A DNA stretch of 64,000 bases from Crossiella equi (GCF_017876755.1 NZ_JAGIOO010000001.1:8789786-8853785), one strand, 5' to 3'; positions 54,949 through 63,041 are shown, counted from the first letter of the stretch. Notes: generated from the letters alone by a model not told the origin. Translations and numbers: made by a program.

Positions 54949-55206
54949 CGCTCCTCCTTGTTGCTAATTAATAATGCCAAGAGAGCTGATGCTCAATTTA
55001 AATTGGTCTGTGACCAGTTTCGATGACGATAGCTGCTCACGCAGGTAGATGCAACCAGTCACAATAAGTAGCGATATGGGTCGCTTGGTTGTCGTAGTGG
55101 AAAGCACTATACGCAGTAGTTCTCCAGGTTAATCCTGCCCCGAGGCACGTCAGGGTGGTCTGACGCAATGGCGGGACGACTGGAAAACGGCAGATCCGTG
55201 AATCCG
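54949..55206. promoter_or_regulatory. AT-rich upstream region of the SARP gene
   Basis: About 250 bases without a supported gene. AATTTAAATT (about 54996-55003) and TTGCTAATTAATAATG give the lowest GC of the window. TGGTC-TGT-GACCA at 55004-55016 is a perfect 5-3-5 dyad. The TTGCTAAT string is shared with the palindrome at 9419-9434. It holds the SARP promoter. Confidence 0.45.
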
Positions 55207-55372
55207 CTAGCGGGTTTTCACTGTGGGTGTTCCCTGTCGAGCGGCCACCCCCGGACTGCTGGCTTTCGAACGGCCTTGCCTGGCGCACTTGACGGTTCGT
55301 GCGACCTGACCGGTAAACCCGCCTGCTCGTGCGGCCAGATCAGGCAACCCCACGCCTCGTGCGGCCTCGCTA

Positions 55373-55496
55373 GGCGTGTTGGCCGGTCCGGTACCTCGTG
55401 TTGGCATGGAGGGGATGGCCCTTCCCCGAGGCCGAAGGCCGCAGGGGCGGCCCTGCCTGGAGGGCCAACACGAGGTACCGGACCGGCCAACACGCC
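55373..55496. repeat. Perfect 33-bp-stem hairpin, left copy
   Basis: Arms 55373-55405 and 55464-55496 are perfectly complementary over 33 bp, with a 58-base loop that contains its own G/C-rich short dyads. The arm begins GGCGTGTTGGCC and ends GGTACCTCGTGTTGGC, with GGTCC between. Confidence 0.9.
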
Positions 55497-55599
55497 CGGC
55501 TGGTGGGCGAGACGGCGAAGCCGTGAGCCCGGGGTAACGCCCCAGGGTGTTTGGTGGGTTGCTCCGGGCTTACGGCTTCGCCGTTCCGCCCCTGGGCCG

Positions 55600-55725
55600 G
55601 GCGTGTTGGCCGTGTGGGTACCTCGTGTTGGCCCTGCGTGGAGGCCGCCCCTGCGGCCCTTCGGGCCTGGGGGAACCGGCCGTCCTCTCCGTGCCAACAC
55701 GAGGTACCCACACGGCCAACACGCC
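55600..55725. repeat. Perfect 33-bp-stem hairpin, right copy
   Basis: Arms 55600-55632 and 55693-55725 are perfectly complementary over 33 bp, with a 60-base loop. The arm equals the left copy except that the five bases GGTCC are GTGTG, changed in both arms so that pairing is kept. Confidence 0.9.
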
Positions 55726-55731
55726 TAGTGA

Positions 55732-55829
55732 GGCCGTACGAGTTGTGGGGTTTCTGGTCTGGCCGTACGAGTTGTGGGGTTTCTGGTCTGGCCGTACGAG
55801 TCGTGGGGTTTCCTGATCAGGCCGTACGA
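55732..55829. repeat. Tandem 29-bp repeats on the right flank of the hairpins
   Basis: Two identical 29-base units (55732-55760 and 55761-55789) start GGCCGTACGAGTTGTGGGG. A diverged 30-base unit follows (55790-55819), then a partial one. Their reverse complements correspond to the CGTGCGGCC-containing units at about 55297-55372, so the array exists in inverted, more diverged form on the left. Confidence 0.85.
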
Positions 55830-55927
55830 ACCCTGAGAGCTACCGGGGCAGGCTGCGAGGGTCGTCCGAGCCGTTCGTGCCCGGGGCAACGCCGTCCGGG
55901 CGGCTCAACACCCACGGTGAAAACTCT

Positions 55928-56395
55928 CTAGCGGGATCTGTCAATCCTCGACAGGAGGGTCATGAGGACCTCCAGCTCGGCGGTTTTCATACGGCCGACG
56001 AGCTCGTCGTCGAGCTGTCGCGCGTGCACCTGCAGGGCGGCCAGCAGGGCCTGCTTGCCCTTCTCGGTGTGGGTGAGCAGGTAGCCGCGGCCGTCCGAGG
56101 GGTCCGGCTCGCGGCGCACCAGGTCCTTCTCCATCGCGCGCGAGACCAGGCGGGTGATCCCGCTGGAGGTCAGGCCCATGGCGTTGCCGACCTCGGAGGC
56201 CTGGCCGCGGTGCCCGGGCAGCTGCCACAGCTTGAGCAGCAGGTCGAACTCGGAGGCGTCCAGCCCGGAGCCCTCCTTGAGCACCGGCCGGGTGCTGGAC
56301 TCGAGCACGCGGACGGCGCGCGTGAGGTAGCTGAGCAGCTGCACCCCGGCGTGCGGCTCCAGTGATTCGATAGCCCTCTCGAGCTCACCGTCCAT
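55928..56395 (-). CDS. MarR-family regulator
   Basis: 155 residues. LDASEFDLLLKLWQLPGHRG, then the winged helix with ASEVGNAMGLTSSGITRLVS as recognition helix and DPSDGRGYLLTHTEKG as wing. MarR proteins repress efflux, catabolic or stress genes. ATG 56395 is chosen because the domain starts at once; a GTG-like start 21 codons upstream is less likely. Its TAG stop lies inside the CTAGCGGG repeat that bounds the palindromic element, so the element abuts, or even supplies, the stop. Confidence 0.85.
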   Translation of the reverse strand: MDGELERAIESLEPHAGVQLLSYLTRAVRVLESSTRPVLKEGSGLDASEFDLLLKLWQLPGHRGQASEVGNAMGLTSSGITRLVSRAMEKDLVRREPDPSDGRGYLLTHTEKGKQALLAALQVHARQLDDELVGRMKTAELEVLMTLLSRIDRSR

Positions 56396-56477
56396 GCGGA
56401 GACTCTGGCACAACCCGGACGCCGGGACGAGCGAGCCCCGCCGCGTGACGTGGGTCACCCGGGTGGTCCGGCCGGGG

Positions 56478-56498
56478 CGGTCAAGCCTCGGTCAAGCC
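56478..56498 (+). promoter_or_regulatory. CGGTCAAGCC direct repeats upstream of the chitinase gene
   Basis: CGGTCAAGCC occurs at 56478-56487 and 56489-56498, an 11-base period of one helical turn, about 70 bases before the chitinase start. Streptomyces chitinase promoters often carry paired direct repeats near the -35 region, so a similar role is plausible. Confidence 0.45.
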
Positions 56499-56568
56499 GC
56501 CGTCATGACGCGGCTGTTGCGATGGCGCTCGTCCGCAGAACTCCCTCCAGCCAATGAGGAGTCAGCCC

Positions 56569-57273
56569 GTGTTCGCGAAGAGGATTCTGGGTGCCGCGGT
56601 GGCGGCGTTCATCGGTGTCGGATTACTCACCCCGGTGGCCGCGCAGGCCGCGCCCGCCTTTGTCGTCAGCGAAGCGCAGTTCAAGCAGTTTTTCCCGGCG
56701 CGTAACAGCTTCTACACCTACTCCGGCTTGACCGCCGCGTTGTCCGCTTTTCCTGGTTTCGCGAAGACCGGCAGCGACACCGTCCGCAGACGCGAGGCGG
56801 CCGCGTTCCTGGCCAACGTGAGCCACGAGACCGGCGGCCTGCGCTTCGTCGTGGAGCAGAACACGGCCAACTACCCACACTACTGCGACCGCAGCCGCCC
56901 GTTCGGCTGCCCGGCGGGCGGGTCGGCCTACTACGGCCGCGGACCGCTCCAGCTGAGCTGGAACTACAACTACAAGGCCGCCGGTGACGCCCTGGGCCTC
57001 AACCTGCTCGGCGACCCCTACCGCGTGCAGCGGGAGTCGGCGGTGGCGTGGAAGACCGCCCTGTGGTTCTGGAACACCCAGACCGGCGCGGGCCGGATGA
57101 CCGCGCACCGGGCGATGGTGGACGGCCGCGGCTTCGGCGAGACCATCCGCACGATCAACGGCGCCATCGAGTGCAACGGCGGCAACCCCGGCCAGGTGCG
57201 CAGCCGGGTGGAGACCTACCGGCGCTTCACCGCCGCGCTCGGGGTGAGCGCCGGGGGCAACCTGTACTGCTGA
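56569..57273 (+). CDS. Secreted GH19 chitinase
   Basis: 234 residues: signal peptide (ILGAAVAAFIGVGLLTPVAAQA) and a catalytic domain without a carbohydrate-binding module. VSEAQFKQFFPARNSFYTYS is the first helix; E87 in SHETGGL is the catalytic acid; AYYGRGPLQLSWNYNYKAAG is the substrate-cleft signature. Six Cys can form the usual disulfides. It hydrolyses chitin with inversion. GTG 56569 has AGGAG seven bases upstream; an ATG at 56554 lies on the RBS side and is less likely. Confidence 0.9.
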   Translation: MFAKRILGAAVAAFIGVGLLTPVAAQAAPAFVVSEAQFKQFFPARNSFYTYSGLTAALSAFPGFAKTGSDTVRRREAAAFLANVSHETGGLRFVVEQNTANYPHYCDRSRPFGCPAGGSAYYGRGPLQLSWNYNYKAAGDALGLNLLGDPYRVQRESAVAWKTALWFWNTQTGAGRMTAHRAMVDGRGFGETIRTINGAIECNGGNPGQVRSRVETYRRFTAALGVSAGGNLYC

Positions 57274-57276
57274 TGC

Positions 57277-57873
57277 CTAGGCCCGGGGCGCGCTCAGCAG
57301 CGCGGAGTCGATGATCAGTGCCAGCTCCTCGCGGCTGGCGCCGTCCCGGGCCTGCACCGCCAGACCCTGCAACACCGTGGCGTACAGCGCGGCGAGGGCG
57401 TCCAGGTTCGCGGTGGCGGGCACGTCGCCCTCGGCCACCCCTCGCCGCAGGCGCTGCCGGAACAGCTCGCGCACCGCGGCCCGCCGCTCGGTGACGAACG
57501 CGCTGACCTCCTCGTTGCGCGCGCTGCCCGCCGCGGAGGCGAGCACCACCATGCAGCCGGGCGGCCGCTCGGTGTCGGCGAAGCTGACGATGTTGGCCCG
57601 CAGCATCGCCCCGATGCCCTCGTAGGCGGTGGGCGCGTCCTCCAAGGCCTGCTGCGCCGCGGCGCCGACCGTGGTCCCGTACAGCTCGACGGCCTGCCGG
57701 AACAGGCCCTCCTTGCTGCCGAAGCAGGCGTACAGGCTGGGGGAGGCGATGCCCATGGCGTCGCACAGCCGCGTCATCGAGGCGCCGTCGTAGCCGAACC
57801 GCCAGAAGACCTCCATGGCCTTGTGCAGCGCGTCCTCGCGGTCGAAGCTCCTCGGCCTGCCCCGCTGTCCCAT
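57277..57873 (-). CDS. TetR-family repressor
   Basis: 198 residues. HTH: SFDREDALHKAMEVFWRFGY and LCDAMGIASPSLYACFGSKE, the AcrR-like pattern with SLYxxFGSKEGLF; a TetR_C-type helical ligand domain follows. It is convergent with the chitinase gene (four bases apart) and divergent from an SDR gene across 99 bases that hold a promoter and a perfect palindrome. It likely represses the SDR gene. Confidence 0.88.
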   Translation of the reverse strand: MGQRGRPRSFDREDALHKAMEVFWRFGYDGASMTRLCDAMGIASPSLYACFGSKEGLFRQAVELYGTTVGAAAQQALEDAPTAYEGIGAMLRANIVSFADTERPPGCMVVLASAAGSARNEEVSAFVTERRAAVRELFRQRLRRGVAEGDVPATANLDALAALYATVLQGLAVQARDGASREELALIIDSALLSAPRA

Positions 57874-57912
57874 GTCACCCCTCGCTTCCGCGGCCGAGTC
57901 TACGGCAGGCGG

Positions 57913-57964
57913 TTGACAGGGAAACCACGCCTGCTACATTTCTGTGCCGATCGACACAGAAATG
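57913..57964 (+). promoter_or_regulatory. SigA-type promoter with overlapping TetR operator
   Basis: TTGACA (57913-57918), 16-base spacer, TACATT (57935-57940). A perfect 10-bp inverted repeat, CATTTCTGTG (57937-57946) and CACAGAAATG (57955-57964) with an 8-base spacer, overlaps the -10 and the start of transcription, an ideal position for repression. The SDR gene starts nine bases later. Confidence 0.82.
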
Positions 57965-57972
57965 GAGAGACC

Positions 57973-58713
57973 ATGACTGACCTGGCAGGCAAGGTGGCGT
58001 TGGTGACCGGTGGCAGCCGGGGGATCGGGGCCGAGATCGCCCGCACCCTGGCCGCCCGGGGCGCCGCCGTCGCCCTGACCTACGTCCGTGCGGCCGACCA
58101 GGCCGACGCGGTGGTGAAGGAGATCCAGAACGGTGGCGGCCGGGCGCTGGCGCTCCAGTCCGACGCCGTCGACCCCGGGGCCGCACGCGCGGCGGTCGAG
58201 GCCACCGCCGCCGAGTTCGGCGGGCTGGACATCCTGGTCAACAACGCGGGCGTGTTCCCGTCCGGTCCGCTGGGGGAGGTGACCCTGGCCGAGCTGGACA
58301 GCACCCTGTCCATCCACGTGCGCTCGGTGTTCGTGGCCGCCCAGGCCGCCGCCCGCCACATGGCCGAGGGCGGCCGGATCATCAACATCGGCAGCTGCCT
58401 CGTCGACCGCGTGCCCGGTCCGGGCATGACGCTGTACACGATGAGCAAGTCGGCCCTGACCGGCCTGACCAAGGGCCTGGCCCGGGACCTGGGCCCGCGC
58501 GGCATCACCGCCGTCGTGGTGGACCCGGGCCCGACCGACACCGACATGAACCCGGCCGACGGCGCCTCGGCGGACTTCCTGCGCGGCCTCATCCCCCTGG
58601 GCCACTACGGCCACGCCCGCGACATCGCCGCGATGGTGGCCCACGTGGCGGGGCCCGGGGGCCGGTTCGTCACCGGCACCTCGCTCCGGGTGGACGGCGG
58701 CTTCGCCGCCTAG
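57973..58713 (+). CDS. Short-chain dehydrogenase/reductase, FabG-like
   Basis: 246 residues. TGGSRGIG cofactor motif, NNAG in ILVNNAGVFPSG, Ser in INIGSCLVDR and YxxxK in LYTMSKSAL; C-terminal GTSLRVDGGFAA is typical. TYVRAADQAD after strand 2 has no acidic residue, favouring NADP(H). Substrate unknown. RBS GGAGAGA before ATG 57973; expression is controlled by the promoter-operator just upstream. Confidence 0.88.
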   Translation: MTDLAGKVALVTGGSRGIGAEIARTLAARGAAVALTYVRAADQADAVVKEIQNGGGRALALQSDAVDPGAARAAVEATAAEFGGLDILVNNAGVFPSGPLGEVTLAELDSTLSIHVRSVFVAAQAAARHMAEGGRIINIGSCLVDRVPGPGMTLYTMSKSALTGLTKGLARDLGPRGITAVVVDPGPTDTDMNPADGASADFLRGLIPLGHYGHARDIAAMVAHVAGPGGRFVTGTSLRVDGGFAA

Positions 58714-58858
58714 GGCGACGCGGCCCCGGGCACCCGGGTTCCGGACACCTGCGTCCCTCGTTGGTGCCCGACTCTCATGCCTTCAGGGGACTGACTCAGC
58801 GTGTCGGCCCGACCACGGTGGGTGTGGACGGTCACAAACCGGCACGAGAGGGGATGTC

Positions 58859-59791
58859 GTGGGCAGGTTCATGGTCCGTGTACGCGCGGTTGCCTTGTCC
58901 GGACTGGTGGTGGCGACCCTGGCGGTACCCGCCGCGTCGGGCGCCGGCGCCGCCGAGGAGTGTGTCACCCCTCCCGCCGCCGCGGGAGGGTTCGGCGCGA
59001 CTGATCCCAACAGCCTCAGTCCCGAGGCGGCGGCCGCCGTGGAACGGGACCTCCAGCAGCGCATGCGCACCAACCCGCCGCCGGGAGCCCGGTCCGGGGC
59101 CGCGTCGTTCACCGTGCCGGTCGTGTGGAACGTCTTCTACGACCAGAACAACGGGGAGGGCGGCTACCCGGACTCGGTCATCTCCCAGACGATGACGGTG
59201 GTGAACCAGTACTTCAACCCGATCGGGCTGTCCTTCCGGCTGGCGCAGGCGCCCAGGCGGATTCCCGTCGACGGCCGCACGCTGCACAGCTTCGACATCG
59301 GCAACTCCGCGGACAACCAGCTCCGGCAGGCCTACCACCAGGGTGACCACCAGACCCTCAACATCTACACGGTCGGCGCGGGCCCGCGCGGTTTCGCCGG
59401 GTGGTCGTCCTTCCCCTGGGAGTACCGGACCCAGCCCCAGCTGGACGGCATCACCTACGTGTACAACTACCTGCCGGGCGGCAGCGCGGGCCCCAACTTC
59501 ACCACCGGCAAGATCATGGCCCACGAGATCGGCCACTGGGCAGGGCTGTTCCACACCTTCCAGAACGGCTGCGAGGGCGGCGACTACGTCGACGACACGC
59601 CCGCGGAGGCCTCCGCGGCAGGCGGGTGCCCGCAAGGCCGGGACACCTGCGCCGCACCGGGCCAGGACCCGATCCACAACATGATGGACTACTCGGACGA
59701 CACCTGCCGCACCGGTTTCACCAACGGGCAGTACAACCGGATGGCACAGCACCTGTACCAGCAGCGCGCCATCAACCTCTACGGCGGCTGA
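58859..59791 (+). CDS. Secreted M43-family zinc metalloprotease (pappalysin/cytophagalysin-like)
   Basis: 310 residues. Signal peptide ALSGLVVATLAVPAASGAGA, propeptide-like stretch to about 80, catalytic domain with H222-E-I-G-H226-W-A-G-L-F-H232, the extended HExxHxxGxxH zinc site, and Met-turn NMMDYSDDTC. Cys pairs flank the zinc loop (GCEGGDYVDDTP, GGCPQGRDTC), as in ulilysin-like enzymes. It degrades proteins outside the cell. GTG 58859 with GAGAGGGGA upstream. Confidence 0.9.
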   Translation: MGRFMVRVRAVALSGLVVATLAVPAASGAGAAEECVTPPAAAGGFGATDPNSLSPEAAAAVERDLQQRMRTNPPPGARSGAASFTVPVVWNVFYDQNNGEGGYPDSVISQTMTVVNQYFNPIGLSFRLAQAPRRIPVDGRTLHSFDIGNSADNQLRQAYHQGDHQTLNIYTVGAGPRGFAGWSSFPWEYRTQPQLDGITYVYNYLPGGSAGPNFTTGKIMAHEIGHWAGLFHTFQNGCEGGDYVDDTPAEASAAGGCPQGRDTCAAPGQDPIHNMMDYSDDTCRTGFTNGQYNRMAQHLYQQRAINLYGG

Positions 59792-59832
59792 ACCCCCGCG
59801 CCCGTCCGGTCCTCAGCGGCCGGACGGGCGGC

Positions 59833-60648
59833 TCACCGCAGCGCCCCGGCCGTGGCGCCCGCCCGGATCTGGCGCTGGAAGCACACGTAGGCCACCAGCA
59901 CCGGCAGCATCGCGATGGTCAGGCCCGCGAACAGCCCGCTCCAGTCCCCCCGGTAGCCCTGGCTCGTGGACAGCGCGGCCAGGCCCTGGGCCAGCACGTA
60001 GGAGTCCGGGTCGGGGTTGAGGACCAAGGGCAGCAGGTACTGGTTCCACAGCCCCAGGAAGTTGAAGATGCCCACCGACAGCAGGCCCGGCCGCGCCATC
60101 GGCAGCATCACCCGGAAGAACACACCCGCGTGCGAGCAGCCGTCGATGAAGGCGGCCTCGGCGATCGCGGTGGGCAGGCCCCGGAAGAAGGCGTGCAGGA
60201 AGAAGATGGTGAACGGCGTGGCGAACGCGGTGTAGACCAGGACCAGCCCGAGCTGGGTGCCGAGCAGGCCGAGCTGGCGCACGGTGAAGAACAGGGGCAC
60301 CAGGGCCAGGAAGGTCGGGAAGAACATGGTCGCGATGAACAGGTAGTAGAGGAACCGGTTGCCGCGGAAGGGGTAGCGGGCCAGCACGTAGGCCGCCAGC
60401 GAGCCCAGCAGCATGGTCAGCACCAGCGCGCCGCCCACCACCACGACCGAGTTGAGGAAGTAGCGGCCGATGTCCGCCTCGGTCCAGGCCCGCGCGAAGT
60501 TGCTCCACTGTGGACTCTCCGGCAGCGCCCACGGGCTGGTCAGGATCTCGGTGTTGGTCTTGAGCGCGCTCACCACCGCCCACAGCAGCGGGAACGCGGT
60601 GACCAGCGCCCAGGACAGCATGGCCAGGTGCAGCGGGAGGCGGCTCAT
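59833..60648 (-). CDS. ngcG: Sugar ABC transporter permease (NgcG-like)
   Basis: 271 residues, six membrane helices, MalG-type. The EAA loop reads EAAFIDGCSHAGVFFRVMLP. ATG 60648 overlaps the stop of the partner permease. No ATPase gene is present, as in Streptomyces, where the shared MsiK ATPase energises chitobiose and GlcNAc importers. Confidence 0.82.
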   Translation of the reverse strand: MSRLPLHLAMLSWALVTAFPLLWAVVSALKTNTEILTSPWALPESPQWSNFARAWTEADIGRYFLNSVVVVGGALVLTMLLGSLAAYVLARYPFRGNRFLYYLFIATMFFPTFLALVPLFFTVRQLGLLGTQLGLVLVYTAFATPFTIFFLHAFFRGLPTAIAEAAFIDGCSHAGVFFRVMLPMARPGLLSVGIFNFLGLWNQYLLPLVLNPDPDSYVLAQGLAALSTSQGYRGDWSGLFAGLTIAMLPVLVAYVCFQRQIRAGATAGALR

Positions 60649-61565
60649 GCCAGCTCCACCCGGGTCCGCCGCCCGGCACGCAGGGCCAGCACGGCGAAGG
60701 CCAGCGTGCCGAAGAACAGGGCCACGCCCATCGCGGAGGCGTAGCCGAACTTGCTGTAGGTGAAGGCGTTGCGGTACAGGGACAGCCCGATCACCTCGGT
60801 CGCCCCGTCCGGGCCGCCCGGGCCCACGGTCATGATCTGCACCAGCGCGAACGCGTCCAGCGCGGCCATGCCGAGGTAGATGAAGGCCACTTGGACGTTG
60901 TCCCGCACCAGCGGCAGCGTGACGCGCCAGAACGCCGTCCACCGGCTGGCCCCGTCCAGCAGGGCGGCCTCGTAGTACTCGCGCGGGATCGCGTCGATGG
61001 CCGCGCTGAACAGCACCAGGTAGAAGCCGACGCTGGACCAGATGAGCACGGCCAGCACCGCGAACAGCGCCAGGCCCGGCTCGGCCAGCCAGCTGCGCGC
61101 CAGCCCGGCCAGGCCGACCGCGCGCAGCAGCCCGTTGAGCAGGCCGCTGTTCGGGTTGTAGGCGAACCCCCACAGCACGGCCACGACCGCCACCGACAGC
61201 AGCTGCGGGAAGAAGTACACCACCGCGTAGAACCGGGCCCCGCGCACCGCCGAGCGCCCGTCTCGGGAGCCGAAGCGCAGCACCGTGGCCAGGAACAGGG
61301 CCAGCACGACCGTGCCCAGCGGCAGGGTCAGCAGCAGGAGGAGGTTGTTGCGCACCGCCGCCAGGAACAGCGGGTCGGAGCCGAGCTGGGCGAAGTTGTC
61401 CAGGCCGACGAACCGCGCGGTGCCCGCCACCCCGTTCCAGTCGGTCAGCGCCAGGTAGAACGCCTGCGCGTACGGCGAGAGCACGAACACCCCGTGCAGC
61501 ACCAGCGCGGGCAGCAGCGCGCAGGCGGCGAACACCAGGCCCCGGTGGCGCGGCGCCCCGGTCAT
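60645..61565 (-). CDS. ngcF: Sugar ABC transporter permease (NgcF-like)
   Basis: 306 residues, MalF-type with six helices; EAA loop YYEAALLDGASRWTAFWRVT. It pairs with the permease encoded downstream and receives sugar from the lipoprotein encoded just upstream; all three genes overlap by ATGA. Confidence 0.82.
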   Translation of the reverse strand: MTGAPRHRGLVFAACALLPALVLHGVFVLSPYAQAFYLALTDWNGVAGTARFVGLDNFAQLGSDPLFLAAVRNNLLLLLTLPLGTVVLALFLATVLRFGSRDGRSAVRGARFYAVVYFFPQLLSVAVVAVLWGFAYNPNSGLLNGLLRAVGLAGLARSWLAEPGLALFAVLAVLIWSSVGFYLVLFSAAIDAIPREYYEAALLDGASRWTAFWRVTLPLVRDNVQVAFIYLGMAALDAFALVQIMTVGPGGPDGATEVIGLSLYRNAFTYSKFGYASAMGVALFFGTLAFAVLALRAGRRTRVELA

Positions 61566-62968
61566 CGGCGGGTGTACTTCTTGACGCCGCTGTCCCGGGC
61601 CAGCTCATCGGCGGCGGCCTGCACCCGGTCCGCCCAGGCGGCCGGGGTGAGCCGACCGGTGACCAGCTCGCCGACCGCGTCGTCGGTGGCCTTGCGCAGC
61701 TTGGGGTACCAGCCGCGGTGCCGGAAGCCGACCAGCTCGGTCCCGGCCTCGCGCACGGCCGTGCTGACCGAGCCGAGCGCACTGGACAGCGCGAGCCCGT
61801 CCGTGGCCCCGGCCACCGAGGGCAGCGTGCCCGCGGTGCGGGCGAACTCGCGGCAGGCCTTGCGGGAGAACAACATCCGCAGGAAGTCCAGGCCCCCGGC
61901 GACGTTCTTCGCCTGTGCGGGCACCAGGTAGGACTCGGTGCTGGCCGCCTGCACGGCGGTGGGCTTGAGCTTGTCGCCAGCGGTGCGCGCGGGCACGAGC
62001 CCGAGCGCCATGTCGAACCCGGCGGGCGTGACGTCCTTCTGCTCGGCCTCCAGCCAAGACCCGCACGGGATGAACGCGGCCTTGCCCTGCCCCCAGGCGG
62101 TCTGTGCCTCGGTGTGCGACAACGCCTCGGACCCGGGCATGAGGTACCCGCGCCCGGCCAGCTCGGCGAAGGCCTCCGCCGCCCCGCGCACGGCCTCCTG
62201 CTTCCAGGCCCCGGGCTCCAGGTTGTCCAGCGCCCGCACCAGGTCCTGCCCGCCGGTCTTGGCGGCCATGGTGAGCAGCGGCTCGGTGAGGTAGTCGGGG
62301 TACTTGCCCTGGTAGGTCCACGGCGCGACCCCGGCGTTCTTGATCTCCGCGCACAGCGCGAGCATGGCCTCCCAGGTCACCGGGTAGGTCCAGCCGTGCC
62401 GGGCGAACAGGGACCTGGAGTACCAGATGCCGTAGACGGTGTAGGTGTAGTTGAGCACGACGCAGGTGCCGTCCCGCTCGCCGTCCGCCACGACCCCGGG
62501 CAGCAGCGTCTGCCGCACGGTCACCGCCGGGTCGTCCCAGGAGGGTGCGTCCAGCAGCTCGGCGAGGTTGGTCAGCTGCCCCGCGCTGGCCAGGGCGGAT
62601 ACGTCGAGGCTGGCGGCGCCGGTGTTGTCCACGACGTCGGGCGGCGTCCCCGCCACGAACCGGGGCCGCAAGGCGTCGCCGACCTGCTGGATGCCCTTGT
62701 GGTCGACGGTCACCCCGGGGTACCGCTGCCGGTAGACCTCCTCGGCGGCCTTGACGTAGTCGTCCCCGTACCCGCCCTTGAACGCCACGACCTCCAGCGG
62801 CGTCCCGTCCTTGACCCCGAACGGGTTCTGCGGACCGCGCGCCCCGCGCTCACCGGGCCCCGGCCCGGACCCGCCACCGGTGACGCAGGCACCGAGCAGG
62901 GGTGTGGCCACCCCGAGAGCGGCGGCGGCGCGGAGCAGACTGCGACGGGAGACGTTGCTCATTGTCAT
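61562..62968 (-). CDS. ngcE: GlcNAc/chitobiose-binding lipoprotein (NgcE-like)
   Basis: 468 residues. VSRRSLLRAAAALGVATPL with GAC lipobox gives a Tat-type lipoprotein signal. The mature part is a periplasmic-binding-protein fold: LEVVAFKGGYGDDYVKAAEE, YRQRYPGVTVDHKGIQQVGD, VLNYTYTVYGIWYSRSLFAR, FIPCGSWLEAEQ, MALGLVPAR and LDFLRMLFSRKACREFA. This arrangement matches NgcE, the N-acetylglucosamine and diacetylchitobiose binder. ATG 62968 has GGAG seven bases upstream; TTG 62980 is weaker. It is the first gene of the operon. Confidence 0.83.
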   Translation of the reverse strand: MTMSNVSRRSLLRAAAALGVATPLLGACVTGGGSGPGPGERGARGPQNPFGVKDGTPLEVVAFKGGYGDDYVKAAEEVYRQRYPGVTVDHKGIQQVGDALRPRFVAGTPPDVVDNTGAASLDVSALASAGQLTNLAELLDAPSWDDPAVTVRQTLLPGVVADGERDGTCVVLNYTYTVYGIWYSRSLFARHGWTYPVTWEAMLALCAEIKNAGVAPWTYQGKYPDYLTEPLLTMAAKTGGQDLVRALDNLEPGAWKQEAVRGAAEAFAELAGRGYLMPGSEALSHTEAQTAWGQGKAAFIPCGSWLEAEQKDVTPAGFDMALGLVPARTAGDKLKPTAVQAASTESYLVPAQAKNVAGGLDFLRMLFSRKACREFARTAGTLPSVAGATDGLALSSALGSVSTAVREAGTELVGFRHRGWYPKLRKATDDAVGELVTGRLTPAAWADRVQAAADELARDSGVKKYTRR

Positions 62969-63041
62969 GTCGGTCTCCAACCTGGGGCAGGATTAACCGA
63001 TCGTGACCGAGCCCGGTCCCGCTGTCGATACTCCAAACAAG

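Larger units (their letters stand above)
55207..55935. mobile_element. 729-bp nested palindromic element with inverted termini, non-coding
   Basis: Direct copies of CTAGCGGG bound it (55207-55214 and 55928-55935). Inside are 17-base inverted termini, TTTTCACTGTGGGTGTT (55215-55231) and AACACCCACGGTGAAAA (55907-55923), with one mismatch. The whole element is one large imperfect inverted repeat centred near 55550. Outer tandem-repeat arms, a perfect hairpin in each half and an inner dyad (ACGGCGAAGCCGTGAGCCC near 55513 and its complement near 55566) all mirror each other. Many open frames cross it on both strands but none looks coding. It could be a MITE-like element, a folded RNA gene or a repeat family of this genus. 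Confidence 0.7.

Noticed and set aside
55210-55900. Several open frames on both strands across the palindromic element
   Set aside because: They exist on both strands at once, repeat the same low-complexity Pro/Arg/Gly-rich peptides because the DNA is palindromic, lack RBS and match no family.
55207-55935. Linear-chromosome telomere-like palindromes
   Set aside because: The element is internal, flanked by ordinary genes on both sides and by direct repeats, with no terminal-protein genes nearby.
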